A stretch of 64,000 nt of DNA. It comes from a virus. The stretch's first letter is position 1; every line of letters starts with the position of its first letter. Position numbers and translations under genes: made by a program. The notes beneath the pieces were generated by a model. The model was not told the DNA's origin. It saw only the letters and a program-made list of their open reading frames with translations, and did not search any database. Positions 17,162 to 32,100 of the stretch are shown here, piece after piece. The DNA lies in the IMG/VR virus record IMGVR_UViG_3300036770_006893, positions 62,001-126,000 of that record; one strand, written 5' to 3'.

Positions 17162-20100
17162 ATGGCATTTAATCTTACGGCAGAAATTAATTTACGCGGA
17201 CCCAGCAACATTAGGAACGTTGTTTCTAATATTAGAAGACAGTTAAATTCTATATCTGTTGACGTATCTCCTTCGGTTAGGAACTCAGATATAAGGTCTA
17301 TAGCAACAACTATTAGATCTAGACTAGCTGGTATTAGCATACCAGTGAATATTGCTGCAAGTAGTTCTTCTATAAGGGCTGTGTCTAGAAATATAAGGAC
17401 TGGAATAGGTAACGTAAACATTCCGGTGTCTGTCAATGTTAGCCAAAGAAGCTTATCGGCTGCCAGAAGGGATATCAATGCCCGACTTAATAACATCAGA
17501 GCAAATGTCAATGTCGTTGTTAATCCCGTTTCAGTTAGAAGTGCTGCTGCTCTTAATGCCAATCTTACCAATCTTAATCAAACATTGACTAATGTCACCG
17601 CGTCAGCGACTTCAGCAGCTACGGCAATCAGAGATTTATCTGCTGCTATGAGAGCAGCTGGCGGAGGAGCAAATGCTTTAACCCAAATTAATACTGCTTT
17701 AAATGTTACTACCAATAATGCATCATCAGCAAATGCAAGCATTAGAAATATGTCCGGAGAAATAGAAAATTTCGGAAGACAAGCGGGATTAGCAATTAGA
17801 AGATTTGCCGCGTTCACTACTGTTACATCTGTTTTTTATGGCTTGGCTAGATCTGTACAGTCTGGACTATCGGCATTTATAGAATTTGATAGGCAGCTAG
17901 TTAGAATATCTCAGGTTACTGGGGATAGCTTAAGTAGTATAAAAAATCTTTCTAATAGTATAACCTCTTTATCTCAACTATACGGAGTATCTTCTGAAAA
18001 ACTAGCTGAAGTAGCTGTTGTGTTGGCTCAAGCTGGGTTATCTGCTAAAGAAACTCAACAGTCTCTTGCGTCTTTAGCAAAGACTACACTGGCTCCATCG
18101 TTTGATAATATTAACGATACTGTGGAAGGTAGTATCGCACTAATGAGACAGTTTGGAATACAAAGTAATCAGCTAGAGCAAGCATTGGGTTCTGTTAACG
18201 CGGTAGCAGCAAAATTTGCTGTGGAAGCTGGTGATATTATTGCAGCTATTCAGAGAACTGGTGGTGTTTTTGCAGCTGCTAGCAAAGGCGTAAGCGAAGG
18301 AACCGATGCTCTTAATGAATTTATTTCTGTGTTTACCAGCGTACGAGCCACTACTCGTGAAAGCGCAGAAACAATCGCCACAGGTTTAAGAACTATTTTT
18401 ACAAGAATACAAAGAGGCGGGACTATAGAAGCCCTAAAAGATTTTGGTATTAGCCTAACGGACGTCGAGGGGAAGTTTGTTGGCGCCTACAAGGCTGTAG
18501 AGCTATTGAGTACTGGGCTATCCAAATTAGACCCAAGAGATTTAAGATTTAGTCAAATCGTAGAAGAGCTCGGCGGCTTTCGACAAATTGGTAAGGTTAT
18601 TCCACTTATTCAACAGTTTGCTACGGCACAAGACGCTCTTCGAGTAGCACAAACTGGTGCTGGTTCTTTATCGGAGGATGCGGCAAAGGGTCAATTAGCA
18701 CTCGCTGTGCAGATAGCAAGAGTAAGAGAAGAATTTTTAGCTCTTATTAGAAGCGTTGGCGATACGTCTAGCTTTAGAACTTTGGTTAAATTAGGGCTAG
18801 ACCTGGCCAGCTCTCTAGTCCAGGTAGCAGATGCTGCAAAAGAATTGATCCCGCTTATAGGAGCATTTGCGGCTTTTCGTGGGGCTCAATCATTAACTAG
18901 GTTTGCTGCTGGCTTTGCTGGCGGAATCAGAGGTACTCCAGCAAGAGGTTTTGCTAGTGGTGGTTATGTTCCTGGGTCTGGCAATAGAGATACTGTTCCT
19001 GCTATGCTTACCCCAGGAGAATTCGTCATTCGCAAAAAGGCTGTTGAAAAAATTGGCGTCAGCAGTTTATCTAGATTAAATCGTAATAATGGCGGCCCAG
19101 TGCCCGCTCAATATTTTGAAGATGGCGGACAAGTACAACGGTTTGGCATAGGAGGAGTTGCCAAGAAAGGTGTAAACTGGAAAAATCTGTCTAAAGGCAG
19201 GGGTAAAAAAGGGCCTCGCGGACCACGAGCCAGATTTGATTTACCGCAACCAGGAGATGCAGACTTTGCTAAATGGCAACGTGAAGTATACGCAGAGTAT
19301 GATGCCGATCCTTCCTTGCCAAGAGTAAGAGTAAATGGTATACCAATGCCACCTGAAATCGCCTATGTCAATGAATTGATAGGAGAGGAGATTTTTAGGC
19401 AAAATTTTAGAAGCCGTAAAAGCAAAAAATCTGGCAAGCTTAAAAAAACACCGCTAGGATTAATAATAAGTGCCGCAAAAATGCCCAGAGGTCCACGAGC
19501 ACCAGCTGGTGAGATGGAAAAAATTATGGCTGGATATCAGCAATCTCCTGAGTTTCAGAAAGAAGCCGTCGGGGCAGGATCTTCCTTATTTTCAACCCTA
19601 AAAGGACCATTAGCATCTTTTAAGAAAGGAGGTACTTTTGGTGGTGTGATAGCTCCAGGCTCAGAAAATGCCACAAAGATAAAGGGCGCTTTAGCGAAAC
19701 TACTGAGTCAGTCATCTGGACAAGATGCTACTAAAGCTAAAACAGCACTAGATAAATTCGATTCATTTATAGCTGGTTCAACACCAGAAAAACCTGGACA
19801 CGTCTCCCATTTTACCTGGGCTATGAATCAGATATTCAAGAAAGGAATAGCAACGTTTGGTAGAGGAGGAAGAGCCTCAAGAAGAATGGGGGTTTTTGAT
19901 TTTGATATGACAACTGGAATAACGAAACAAAAAGAAACACCAAGCCTGTCTGGTTTTAGAGATCCAAAATTAGCAGTGCCAGATATACTAGGAGCAACTC
20001 CAACTGGCCTGGTTGGCCTTATGCGTAGATATGGTGCTTCACAAATTCTTACAGCACGATCCGGTGGACCAAGAGGGGAGATGAGAAGAGCTCTCGGCAC

Positions 20101-23100
20101 CTTTTTTAGACGAAGCGGAGTGATGTTACCGCAATCTAACATAATAACCCTCGGCGACCAAGTAGGATCTCTTAGTACAGCAGAGAAAAAAGCTAGGGCG
20201 CTCTATGCTATAGTTAAAAAATATGGAAAAGTTGATTTTTTTGATGACGACACAGCTAATATAGATGCTGCAAAAATGGTTAGGGGAGTAAGCGCCAGAA
20301 AAGTATCAGTAATGAAAAATTTGGGTGGCTTTGTTCAGAAGTTCATGGCTGGCAAAGCCGTAAAAAGAATGCCCGATTTGCCGCCTGATATTAAGGCGCT
20401 AATAACTAGAGAAGCGCGTCTAGGCATAGGCAAAGAAGACCCAGCACTACAATCCGCCTTATTAAATTTGGTAGCTAAGAGAAATAGATCTGTAGGAACA
20501 ACAGAATTAGCTAGTAGACTTGCGGGCTTAATCAAATCAAATCAATTAACTCCACGACTGGCTAATCAAATGCTGTCTACAGGAGGATTAGCAATACCTA
20601 CAGGACCAGGAGGTAAAACAACCATACAAGCATTATCTTTGGAGGCTCTAGGACCAAAAGACACAACCAAATACACAAGAAATATAGGAGGAAGAGAAAC
20701 AGATATTCTTAGAGCTTCTCCAACACCTGATTTATCAGCACGGCTGACTAGAGATTTAGTGCAAGGCACCAGAATAGGCATTGCTAGATTCATACGAACC
20801 GGATTAACAGAATATGCTATGCAGAGTCCAGAAAATAGACGGAGCCTAATTGATAGGGGAATTAAATTTGATAGCAAAGGCAGGGCAATACCCCCTAGGT
20901 CTGCTGTTGATGCTGCTATGTCGCATGGAGATGCTGGTAATTTTTTGGGCCCATTATTCGAAAAGGGAATCATTGGATTGGGAGCACAAGCTGGACCAAG
21001 CCTTCCTGGAAAAGCAGCACCGATAGACACATCAAGAGTCGGAGATATAGTAGCAAGCATTATGAGAGGAGGGGCGCCGATATCCGCTGAACTCCCAACA
21101 GAACTTAGGGCAGCCAAAGCTAAAACACGAGCATCAGCAGGTATTCCTAATATTAATAAAAGAGGATTAGTCAATCAAATATTGAGATTTTTTAAATTAC
21201 CAGGACTAAAGTTTGCGCAAGGAGGACTCGTTCCTGGTGTGTCTTCTTCACGAGCTAGAGAAGCTATATTAGGAAAACAGCTTAGTGGAGTTGAAATGAT
21301 CAGAGCCGCTAGGCGCGCTGGTTATGATATAGAAGAATTAGACAACGGATTGATTAGGTTATCTCGTAATAATAAGACTATGCACACACTGAGCCGACAG
21401 GAGGCGTCTAAGCTTCTGGGTAGTATGACTACTGGTTATAATCTCGGTGGAATGATACAAAAATTTGCTAGGGGGGGGTCTCCAAAAGATACTGTACCAG
21501 CACTGCTAACCCCTGGTGAGTTTGTAATTAATAAGAAGGCTGCTGCCAGACTAGGATCTAGTAAATTACATCGATTAAATAAAGCTGATAAAATTAGTGG
21601 CTTTAACACCGGAGGAGAAGTTGGTCGTGTGCCAACATTTTCTTCTGGTGGTGATGTTCAGAGATTCTTTTTTGGAGGAAGAGCAAGTGCTAGACCAGGA
21701 ACCGAGGCAAATACATCAAATCTTATGATAGCAGGAAATGTGACGACCCAACTTAGAGAGGTCGCTACTGCTTTACAAGAATTAGGCGCGGCTTCGTCTG
21801 CTTCCGCTGATATTTTAAGAAGAGGAGGTAGAATAAGCGTAGAGTCAGCAAATGCTGCTTATGAAGCTGATATACTAAGAATGAGAGTTGCCGGAGCGCC
21901 AATGGATGCTGTAATTCAGGCAGAAACACGTTTGGCAAATATGAGAAGACAAGCTCAGACTCAAGTAGCTGCACAAAGACAATTAGCCGGCGTTGGCGGA
22001 GCGCAACTAGAGAGAGTAGACACAACGGCCCAACAAAATATACAAAGAATGATACAAAGAGCCCAAAACTCTGGGGTTGATCTCAACGAAGCTCAAAGAG
22101 CTAGAATCGAAGATTTAGGATATCGTAGAGCGGCTCAAGCAGGAGGATTATCAGCAGCTCAAACTGCAGGTTTAAGTGGTAATGATATTAGGCAGTTTAT
22201 TAATAGCGCTATGGGAGATCCTAGAACATTCGAACAAATGAACAGACAGTTTGAGGCTAGAAGACGAGCTGAGTTAAACAATCAATATATTGCTGAAAAT
22301 AGATTTGGTGGTGATCGGAGACGTATACTGCAACAAGCGAGTAGAGATGCTGCTGAAGAAGCCAGAATACGAAGACAAACACTAAATCAAACACGAGGAG
22401 CAGCAGGCCCAGGAGGTACTCGTGGACAGCGAATGCAACAAGGTATGTTTGCGGCTAGTTTTGCACTACCCATGCTAGCACAAATGCTTGCTGGAGATCC
22501 TTCCAGAGCAACTAGTGCTGGTGGAGCCGCAATGTCTGCTGGTATTCAGGGTGGTGCTAATGCTTTAGCTTTGGGTACAATGTTATCAAGCCTCGTCCCC
22601 CCAGGACTGCCTCAAGTTTTTGTCGGCGTTGCAACAGCTGCCGGGGCTGTGGCTCAGGGATTTATAGATGCGCGTAATGCGACTATAGAATTTGAAAAAA
22701 ATATGTCAGCTAAAAAAGTGGAATTTGCGATAGCCGACACGGTAAGGCTTTTTGATAAACTGTCTAAAGATATTAAAAATATAGATGTTCAAAACGCTAT
22801 AGGTGATAAGCTAGTAGAAGCCGCCAAAGCCGCAGAAAGATCAATAGAAATTCAATCCAATACAGCCAGAGCATTTTGGATAAATATGATAGATGCTTTT
22901 GCTTCAAACGGTAGAGAAGCAGCACAAAGGGCCCAAATTTTAGAAAAATATGGAACCACAGCTTATTTATCAACAACTACTATAGGCCAATCTTTTATGG
23001 GAGGTTCTGGAACAGCGCAACAAAGAGCTGAACGCCGCAGGTCTAACTTTGCTATGGAAATGGCTCCAGAGCAAGCTAGAGAAATTTCTAGACAATTTTC

Positions 23101-26100
23101 TGAAATAGCAGATAGTTCAAACAAGCTTTTAGAAGAAAAAATTCGTAGTGGATTAAATATTGAGCAGTATATAAATACAGATGAATTTAAGGGTCTTAGC
23201 CAAGCAATAGCACTATCAAATGCCGCTATTGCTGAACAAATTCTCAATATTAGAGCCAGTACTGTTTTGACCCAGGCTCAAAAAACAGCACAAGAAAAAC
23301 TTATTATATCAACATATGCTGAACAAGAAGCGCGTAAAAGAGCAGCTGCAATAACGAGAGAGCTTGAAATAAAACAGGCCCAAAAAGTTGTGAATCAATT
23401 GGCTCGGTCTTTGGATCGTATGTTTGGTAATATGGAACAGGCTATAAATAAGACAAATTTTGCACTAGAAAAAATGAGTCGAGATTTGGATCTGGTTTCA
23501 TCCTCTCTAACCGGACAGGCTAAATTAGGTGAAAGATCAATACAGGCGATTAATGTATTGCAAAACCCTAGAGCCTATGGCTCCGGAGAATTGAATATGG
23601 CTCGCGGTCAAGCTGCTGGATTTTTTGGAGATAGTGGAAATATCATTCGTGGACTATTGACTCTTGGAGATGATATTGAAGCTAATATAATGGGCACTAT
23701 TAATAGGACATTAAGAGATACTAGAGATGATTCTCCTGGTAAAATAGCTATAGCTATACAAAAATCCGTTAAGGAAAAATTAGCAGGGCTAGCTTTACCA
23801 AAAGATCTATCGGATAAATTAGCTCGTGAAGTATCCAAGGCTCTAGAAGAAATACGTAAAGATGGTGAAGACCAAGCGGATTTTACACAGCTGGAAGAAA
23901 AACTACAAGATTTAAACAAAATTATTGATAGTACAACGAAAGCTCAAGACATAGCTATTAAAGCGTTAGAAACATGGCAAAATGCTCTAAATTCATATTC
24001 TTCTTCTATGAATTCTTTGGTCGATCTACAAATAGACTATCAGTCCAGACTAAGAACCAGTAATGATATTCTTTTGGATGGTCAGGCATCATTAGCTAGA
24101 TCTCTCGGTAAAGATATTGGACTGGAGTCTATAGCTAATCGACGCAATTTAAGAATTGCTCAACAAACTGGAGGAGCTACGGCCCCACAGGATATTTTTC
24201 GCAACATAAATAGACTAGAATTATTGAGGGCGCAACAAGAAAACGCTTCGAATGTAGCTGCTCAAAGAGGCCCATCTGGAGCTAAAGATTTTGTAGAAAT
24301 GCAAAATAACCTTAGGTCTACTAATGTTGCACTAAGAGAAAATTTTGATGCGCTAAAAAATCTTGCTGAAAATTCCGATTTAGCATCAGCCGCTCTTAAT
24401 AAGATACAAGAAGCACAACAAAGACAACAGGGAAAAGTTTCTTTTATCGAAAAGCTTGTGACCTCAACACCAGAAGAATTAAGTGGACTCAATCGAGCTT
24501 TCGTAAGACTGCAAAACAATATTAATGGTCAGGTTAATACTATCAATAATAGTGTTGGTGCCCAACGAGCCTATATTGAAGCCATCAGAAGTGGATCCAA
24601 TGCTTTTGAAGCTATGAAGGCTGCGCAAGATGCTTTTGCGAACGAAAGAAGAGAGACTCTGTCGGCTCTAAATGATATACTACCATTTTTAGGAGGAGGA
24701 AATAAAGCAAATCAAATAAGAGCCAATACTTTAGAATCAATGCTAGCTGAGTCTGGTGTTGGTGTCTCTCCTATGTTTCAAGATATATTAAACTCTCTTA
24801 GAGATCCAGAACTAGATCCAGAAACACAAAAAGCCATTGCTCTTTATGAACAGGCCAACATTCTTCAGGTTAAGGCCAACGATTTTCTTGCTCAAATTAA
24901 TCTAAAACTAGGTGAACAAACAGCAGAAGCAGCAGCCAAAGCTATAGCAACGGCTCTTTCTTCTGTGGTGCTAACATTCAAAAATGCTGAACAAGCAGAC
25001 ATAAATAGAGGACTTATTCCACAAAATAGAGCTAAAGGAGGAATAATTTATGCCTCCAAAGGAGTTTTTGCACCAAAAGGAACAGATACTGTTCCAGCGA
25101 TGTTAACTCCTGGAGAATTTGTCGTTAATAAAAATGCTACAGCAAAAAATTTACCTCTATTAAAAAGCATTAATAGCCAGACTCTTAGTTCTGGAGGTAA
25201 AGTAAAGTATTATGCTCGTGGAGGCTTAGTAAGTAGTTACTTAAGTACCAACGCTCAGTCTAGGGACGATTTTCAGCAAACAAAAGACAAATTTCTAGAT
25301 CTTTCTGAAAATGAACAACTATTTCAGGATGTGTCAAAGACATCACTATTTAGATTACCAAGCACATATATCAGAAAACCACAAGCTGGATTACAAACAC
25401 CCAGTAAATCATCTCCCGCAAGAGAAAGATACGATGATCGGCCAAATAAATATCGCTTAAAAGAATTATATTCTAATTCTGGAGAAATACTACCAGGATA
25501 CGTAACTAGTAAAATAGATTTAGGCCCCTATTATTATAGTGTTCCGTCTATGGCTACGGTCGCTAACAGAGAACTAGGCAAGTATTTAGAGCCTGTTAAT
25601 TTGATTCCTGCTGGTATTAAAACCACAATTTTAGGACTAGACTCCACAGATTTAGACATATCGTCTAAAAAATATAGCAAAAAAGATTTTGCTGAATATA
25701 AGAAAAAATTAGAGACGTTAAATATAGAAAGATTTAATTGGATTAACAACCCAGCAAGCTTTGCGCTCAGAGCATTAGAGGGTGTTACACAAGAATATCC
25801 TTCAAATATAGATCCAACCGCTTTAAACAATAGATTTTTTGATCCTAATTCTAAGCAAAAGCTAAGCTCTATCTATCCATCAGATGCAGGTCTCAGAACT
25901 TCTTCTGTTCCTTTTAAATATGCTAAAATTTTATCTGACAACCGATCTGATTATTTCGGTATTACTACTGGTTCAATAGGAACAGAGCCTCCAAATGGAG
26001 ATTTTTCATCTGGCCCCACTTTATCTAAAACAATAGATACAATGTGGGCTAAGGTATGGAATATAGATAAAAATAAAGCTTTGTCTCCACAGAGAGCCAA

Positions 26101-29100
26101 AGATATACTTAACTATAATCGCAAACAATTTAAGCTTATAAATAAAACTGTTCAAGCAGCTAAAGATAATTTTAAAGATATAGAGCTAGAAGATTCTGGC
26201 GAATTAAAAGACTATTTTGAGCTACAGCAGCAGTTGGGTAATCTATATAATAATTTTTCTATATACGAGGACTTTAATAAGCTGGATTTATTTGCAAATC
26301 CGCTATTATCTAATGCTAAATCACTAACAGTATTGTCTAATACTTCTGTTGCTAGATCAGATCTAAAAAAATATATCGAAAACCAACAAGCCCAGCTCGC
26401 TCAAGGAGTCGCCCCAGACAATAACGATAATCCAATCCTTATTGGTCTTAGAGATCCGCTTCCGCCAGATCTACAAGACGCAACCAACAAGTGGGTTAAA
26501 AAAACTGAATTTGATATTTTTTCTAGAGATGGGACCGGCCCAGTCAAAACTTTCCCATTCTTAATTAATGCAGATGCCAGAGATTTAGGCGAGGGTTTTA
26601 TGAAGAGAGCCGCTGTTGCTCTACAGGCCCAAAAAGATGCTATAGAAACAAGCATGGTAATAGATAATAATAAAATGACGCTTACGCTTGGCGCCGGTAA
26701 GAACATAGAGCTCCCCTATTCTGCAACATACACAAAATATAGTGGTCCTTTGTGGGATTTAAACAATAATACTTTTAGTGATGATAAAAATAAACAGCTC
26801 AAAGATTTATTCCTTCCAGATAAGGGTGCTGAAAATTCTATTTTTTCTAGTTTAGATACTAATGGAAGTAGATTATTTAAAAGGGGTGGTGTTTTTGATC
26901 TAAATAATATTCAACAAAGTATACCAGCTGACAATATCAATAAATTAATAGATTTGGTAAAAAATAATTCTGAACAAAATTTAATAGATAAAGAAATACA
27001 AAATATAAAAAATCAATCATCATTAACATTTAGACATATTGGAGATAATCAGGGATCACTAATTAAACTACAAAGAGCTATTGGTAAAGAAGTTTTTGTA
27101 GGCTATTCTCAATTAGCAAACACACCTGTTGATTTTGGAGCGTTTGTTGCTCAAGGTGTTATAGACTATGCTAAAAATTTAAAACAAGAAGCTGGAATAG
27201 CAGCTGGTCGTGCTCAGGGAGCAGATGATCAAGACCGAGTAGTATCAGATGTTCCGATGGCATTGCAACAACTAACAAAAGGAGCATTGAATGTATTTGG
27301 TAGAAGGCCTATTCCAGGTATAGGTCGTGGATGGCTAGCAAATAACATAAGACCGCTTATTGGATTAATGTCTAGACAGGGTCGCGGCAGAGCACCCGGT
27401 CTTACTAACGATCAAGCTAGAGGAGCATCTGCGTATATTAGAGATGTGATGAATAATGTTGGTGGATATGTTAATCAAATATCCGGAAGAGTATCCAATC
27501 CTGTGCTATACAATAGCTTAAAGGATACTTTAATTCTTATACAAGGTGCCTATAAATCATTTGATGCGCTGGCCAGATCAGATAGTGCAGATTTAGCACA
27601 AATGCTGAAATCTAATCTGGATCCAGAATCTATATTCCGTAGTTTTGGTTCTGGTGCTATGCTTGATAGAATAGCCATGAGCGAACTATCTGGCGACTAT
27701 AAGAATATTCTTGGTCAGCAGCTACGTGGGTCAAAGATAGCAACGGTTGGTGATAATGGCGATATTAAGCTACAAGAAGCGGCCAATCTTGAATTTAGAA
27801 ACTATAAAGACTTAATCAAATTGGCCATCAACCCGTATAATGAGTTTTCTTCTGTAAAAACTAGAAGAGGTATTTTTGGTAAGCTTACGAACGATATTTC
27901 TGGTGCTGTTGATAATAGGGGTATGCCTTATTTTGATCCTAACACACTCAATTTCTTATTAACTTCGCTCAATCAGCTAGATAAATGGTATGGTGGTGTT
28001 GGTCCTTGGCTAGGTCAAGACTATCTCTTTGATAAGACCTTAGACCCGGATCCTGCTACACGATCTCAAAAATTCCTGGCTAGTTTGCAGAAGGCCCAAG
28101 GAATATATGAATTATCTAATGTTGCCTATCAAAATCTTGGTGGGGCTGGTAAGTTTGGTCCAGTTTTACCAAATAAAGAATGGTTTCAAAATCGTATAGA
28201 TGCTGGCAACTTTGCTACCGGCGGTATGGTTTATGCGTCCGGTGGAACACTAGTTAACTATCAGCCACGAGGCACAGATACTGTTCCTGCTATGTTAACT
28301 CCGGGAGAGTTCGTGGTCAACAGATCTGCTACAAGAAAAAACCTGCCACTATTACAGCAAATTAATAGCGGTTACTTAGCAGAAGGCGGTATGGCCGAAA
28401 GTGCTGGTGTTAGTAGATTAAGATGGACTCCAGAAGGACGAACACGAGCTATAGAACAAAAGGACACAATCACCCCAAAACTAAACAATATAAATAAAAA
28501 CGTTCTCAATAATTTTACTAGTATTACATCTATTCAAAAAGATATTAAAAATATTAAAGATAGCATAAATAACAATACGCAATCTTTACAACAAACTATA
28601 AGCCTACTAAATATTAAATTTACTGAATTACAAAACCTATCTCAAGCCTTGGCTCCGTTTGTTTATAGTCAGTTACTGGTGGCTTTAAGAAATTTCTGGA
28701 GTAGTTTAGGAACAGCCATTATAACACAGGGACTCGGTAATGGTGCGCCATGGCCTCCTGCTCCGTTTAGCGATGGAGGAATTGTATATGCTAGCAAAGG
28801 ACAGCTCATTAATTTTCAACCAAAGGGAACCGATACTGTCCCGGCAATGCTTACTCCGGGCGAGTTTGTTGTTAATGCTAAAGCAACTAAAAATAATTTG
28901 GGATTATTACAAAGTATAAATAATGGAGTTGGTGGGTATAATAGGGGTGGAGTGGTTTATTTGGAAGATGGCGGCTTAACTCCTGGAGCAAAACAATCAT
29001 TAATAGACTTACAAAATCAAGGATATAATTTACAAGATATTGTATCTGGTAAAACAAGAATTCCTGGTATTATAGTAGAGACATCTAAAAAACAATATGA

Positions 29101-32100
29101 TCCTATGATGCCAACAAAACCGGCCCCAAACATAGAAACATATAGAGAAAATCCAAAATTATGGAACGGATTTAAAGACTCTAGTGGTTTTTGGTGGAAT
29201 AAAAGAGGAGAATCTGTCATAAGCGCATATGGGACTCCCCCAGTATTGCCAAATTTTCAAGAAAGAATGCAAGCATTTGAGTCTATTGTAAGTGCTTTTG
29301 CCGGGGCGGGCGGAGTAGGAGGTGGTCGCGGAAAACTAGCAGATGTTCGTGGCCTGCCTGCTGGAATGCCAATGCAGAGAAACGCTCCCGGACCATTAGG
29401 AACTAAAGTCGCTATTCCATATCTTATTGGTAGACCAAATCCCAATAATGCACCAAGAGCTAATTCAATGGGTCTCACATTAGACGCGATTAGAGATCCG
29501 CTAACAGGAAACTACTACGTATCAGATACTCCCGCAAGAAATATTACTATTTCTGGACGCCAAGGATTACCAGCGCCAAAAACTAGACAAAGAACAAAAT
29601 CACCTCTAGATTTAGAAAATGGTAAAATACCAGATTCTATTACTAATCCCAAATCCAAAGAATTTATGCATCTTGCGATAAAAGAAATGATTGGATATAC
29701 TGAATTCATGAATCTGGTTAAGCTAAAAGTACAAAGATCAGATAGGACATACTCTAGCTTATTAAAATTTTTAGCCTTAGATATATTTCCAAAAGGAAAT
29801 GCTTATGGAGTTGATTCTCTAGATAAAGCTATTTCATTTTTTAATACTCCAGAAGGTATAGAATTATATAATACAAAAATATCTCCAAAAATAGGCGTTG
29901 TTCCAGAGATAGGTGGATATAACGCATCTATAATTAATCAAAATTCTAAAACAGGTGGCGGAGGCATTACAGGAAGACTATTAAAAGAATTATTTCAACA
30001 AAATATATTTCATATTAGTAAAAGATCAGCAAATGTTCCAGACGATCTTAATTCCAGAATGGCGTCGTTGATTCCCCCAACAGCTGGATTGCTATATGAT
30101 GACAATATAGCAAAACTATTATCTTCCGCTGGCGTTACGCCAAAAGTAGATTCGAATAGAGTTAGTTATGTATTTGATGTCGCTGAAGCAGGGAAAGACT
30201 GGGGGTTACTTACTCCAGATCAAAGGGCCCATCTACAACAATTTGCTCCAAAAGCAACTGGCAGCGAATCATCTAATATGAAAAGAGGTCAGCTTAGGAC
30301 ATCATCCAGAGAAAGATTAGGTGATGGGCCGCCTAGCTTATCGAAATTTGGAACAGCCACTCCTAAAAAATCTTTTCACGGATCAGGATCAGAAATTATT
30401 CAAGTAGACCCAATGAAGCTGAACCAGGGTATGCTTGGTGAGGGTTTTTATGTGGGTTTTGATGCTAACGAAGCACCTATTAATTTTTTAAAGATGAGAT
30501 TAGACAGCTGGTTACTAGCTAACAAGCTAAAACCAGGAAATATTACACCAGAGCAATTAGCGCAATTTAAGGGTGGTATATATCCAGTTGATATATTAGG
30601 AGGCATTGATGACTTTTTGGCTGCTGATCAAATTCTAAAAGACAATCCGGCAGCGTTAGCAAAAATAGAAAATATATACAAAGACTTAGGACTAAGAAAA
30701 GTTTCTCTTGGACCAATAGAATATAAAAATGATCCAACGACAGGAAGAGCAAAAGCAGTAAGAACAGAAGGACCGCTTGATCTACCATCTGCCACAGTTA
30801 TGCAGGTTTACGACAATATTCAAAACCAGCTAGCAGCTAAATATGAAACTGAATTTGCTGGTAAATCCAATATTCCTGATCCAAGATTTGAGGCGCTCAC
30901 AAGATCAGCTACAGATATGAGAAATATATTTGTAAAATATGGCATACCCGGATTTACCGATTTAAATAATGCTCGTAGTCAAGGCTCGATGGCAGCTATA
31001 TTTGATTTGAATAGAATTAAATTAGGTAAGGCATATATTCCTGATAAAATACTCAAAGAAATAATGATGCCCATTGATCAAAATACTTATAAAGATATTG
31101 ATGGCGACTTAGAAATATTAGAATCTGTAAATAAAAAGAAAGGAGGTATAATTTATGCTAGCAAAGGCCAGTTTATAAACTTCCAACCTCGTGGCACCGA
31201 TACTGTTCCCGCAATGTTAACGCCTGGAGAATTCGTAGTTAACCGAACGGCCACACAGAAAAACCTACCTCTGTTAAAAGCTATTAATAGCGGTGTTGAC
31301 GGATATAGCAATGGAGGAGTTGTTTATTTAGCTGCTGGTGGCAGGCCACAGCGTACAACTCGAGATAAAAATAAGCTTGATATTAGAGAAATAGATAATA
31401 GATTCAGGTCGCAAATGACCAGTCGCAATGCTCAACAAATGGCCGAGGCCGCCGCAAACAGAGAAGGCAAGCTATGGGTATTCATGGTTAAGACTAGAGA
31501 TAATAATGGCGCAGAAACAACGGGCTTTTTAACAAAGGATCCTAATAACCCCAATCAGCCGGCACCAAAAAATATTCCGCCACAAACAGAATCTTTACTT
31601 GCGAATAGACTAGATGAAATATTTACTCTAAGAGCAAGAAATGAAAAAGAGGCCATGGATGCCTACAAAGAGATGAATGTAGCCGGACTGTTACCTGAAG
31701 TCAAACCAGCCTCAGCTCAACAAGCACTGAACAAGGCTAGAAAAAAATGGATGCAGCAACCACTATATGCCAAGATTTTTGATGAACTAGCTTATCAAAT
31801 TAATTTAGATCGAAATCAATTTAGCATATTTAATCCTGATTTCTTCAATCGAAATGTTAATGTTGATGAAAATATAAAGCCAATTATGGCTATTGTTGAT
31901 AATATGGATCCCAACAACCCCGCATCTGTTGCTTTGGGCGTTCCAGCAATATTAACTAAATTAAGACCAATAGTTCAAAGAATTAATTATTTGCGACACA
32001 TTATTAGAAACAATGAGCAGGCCCTAACAGCAGTTAAGAGTGCGATAGCCTCAGGCCTAAATATAAACGATCCTGCTAATATGAGAAAAGCTTTCGAAGG

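Noticed and set aside
20566-21174. Long antisense ORF (202 codons) opposite the tape measure
   Set aside because: It mirrors codon bias of the sense gene, has no ribosome site, no neighbours on that strand and no recognisable domain.
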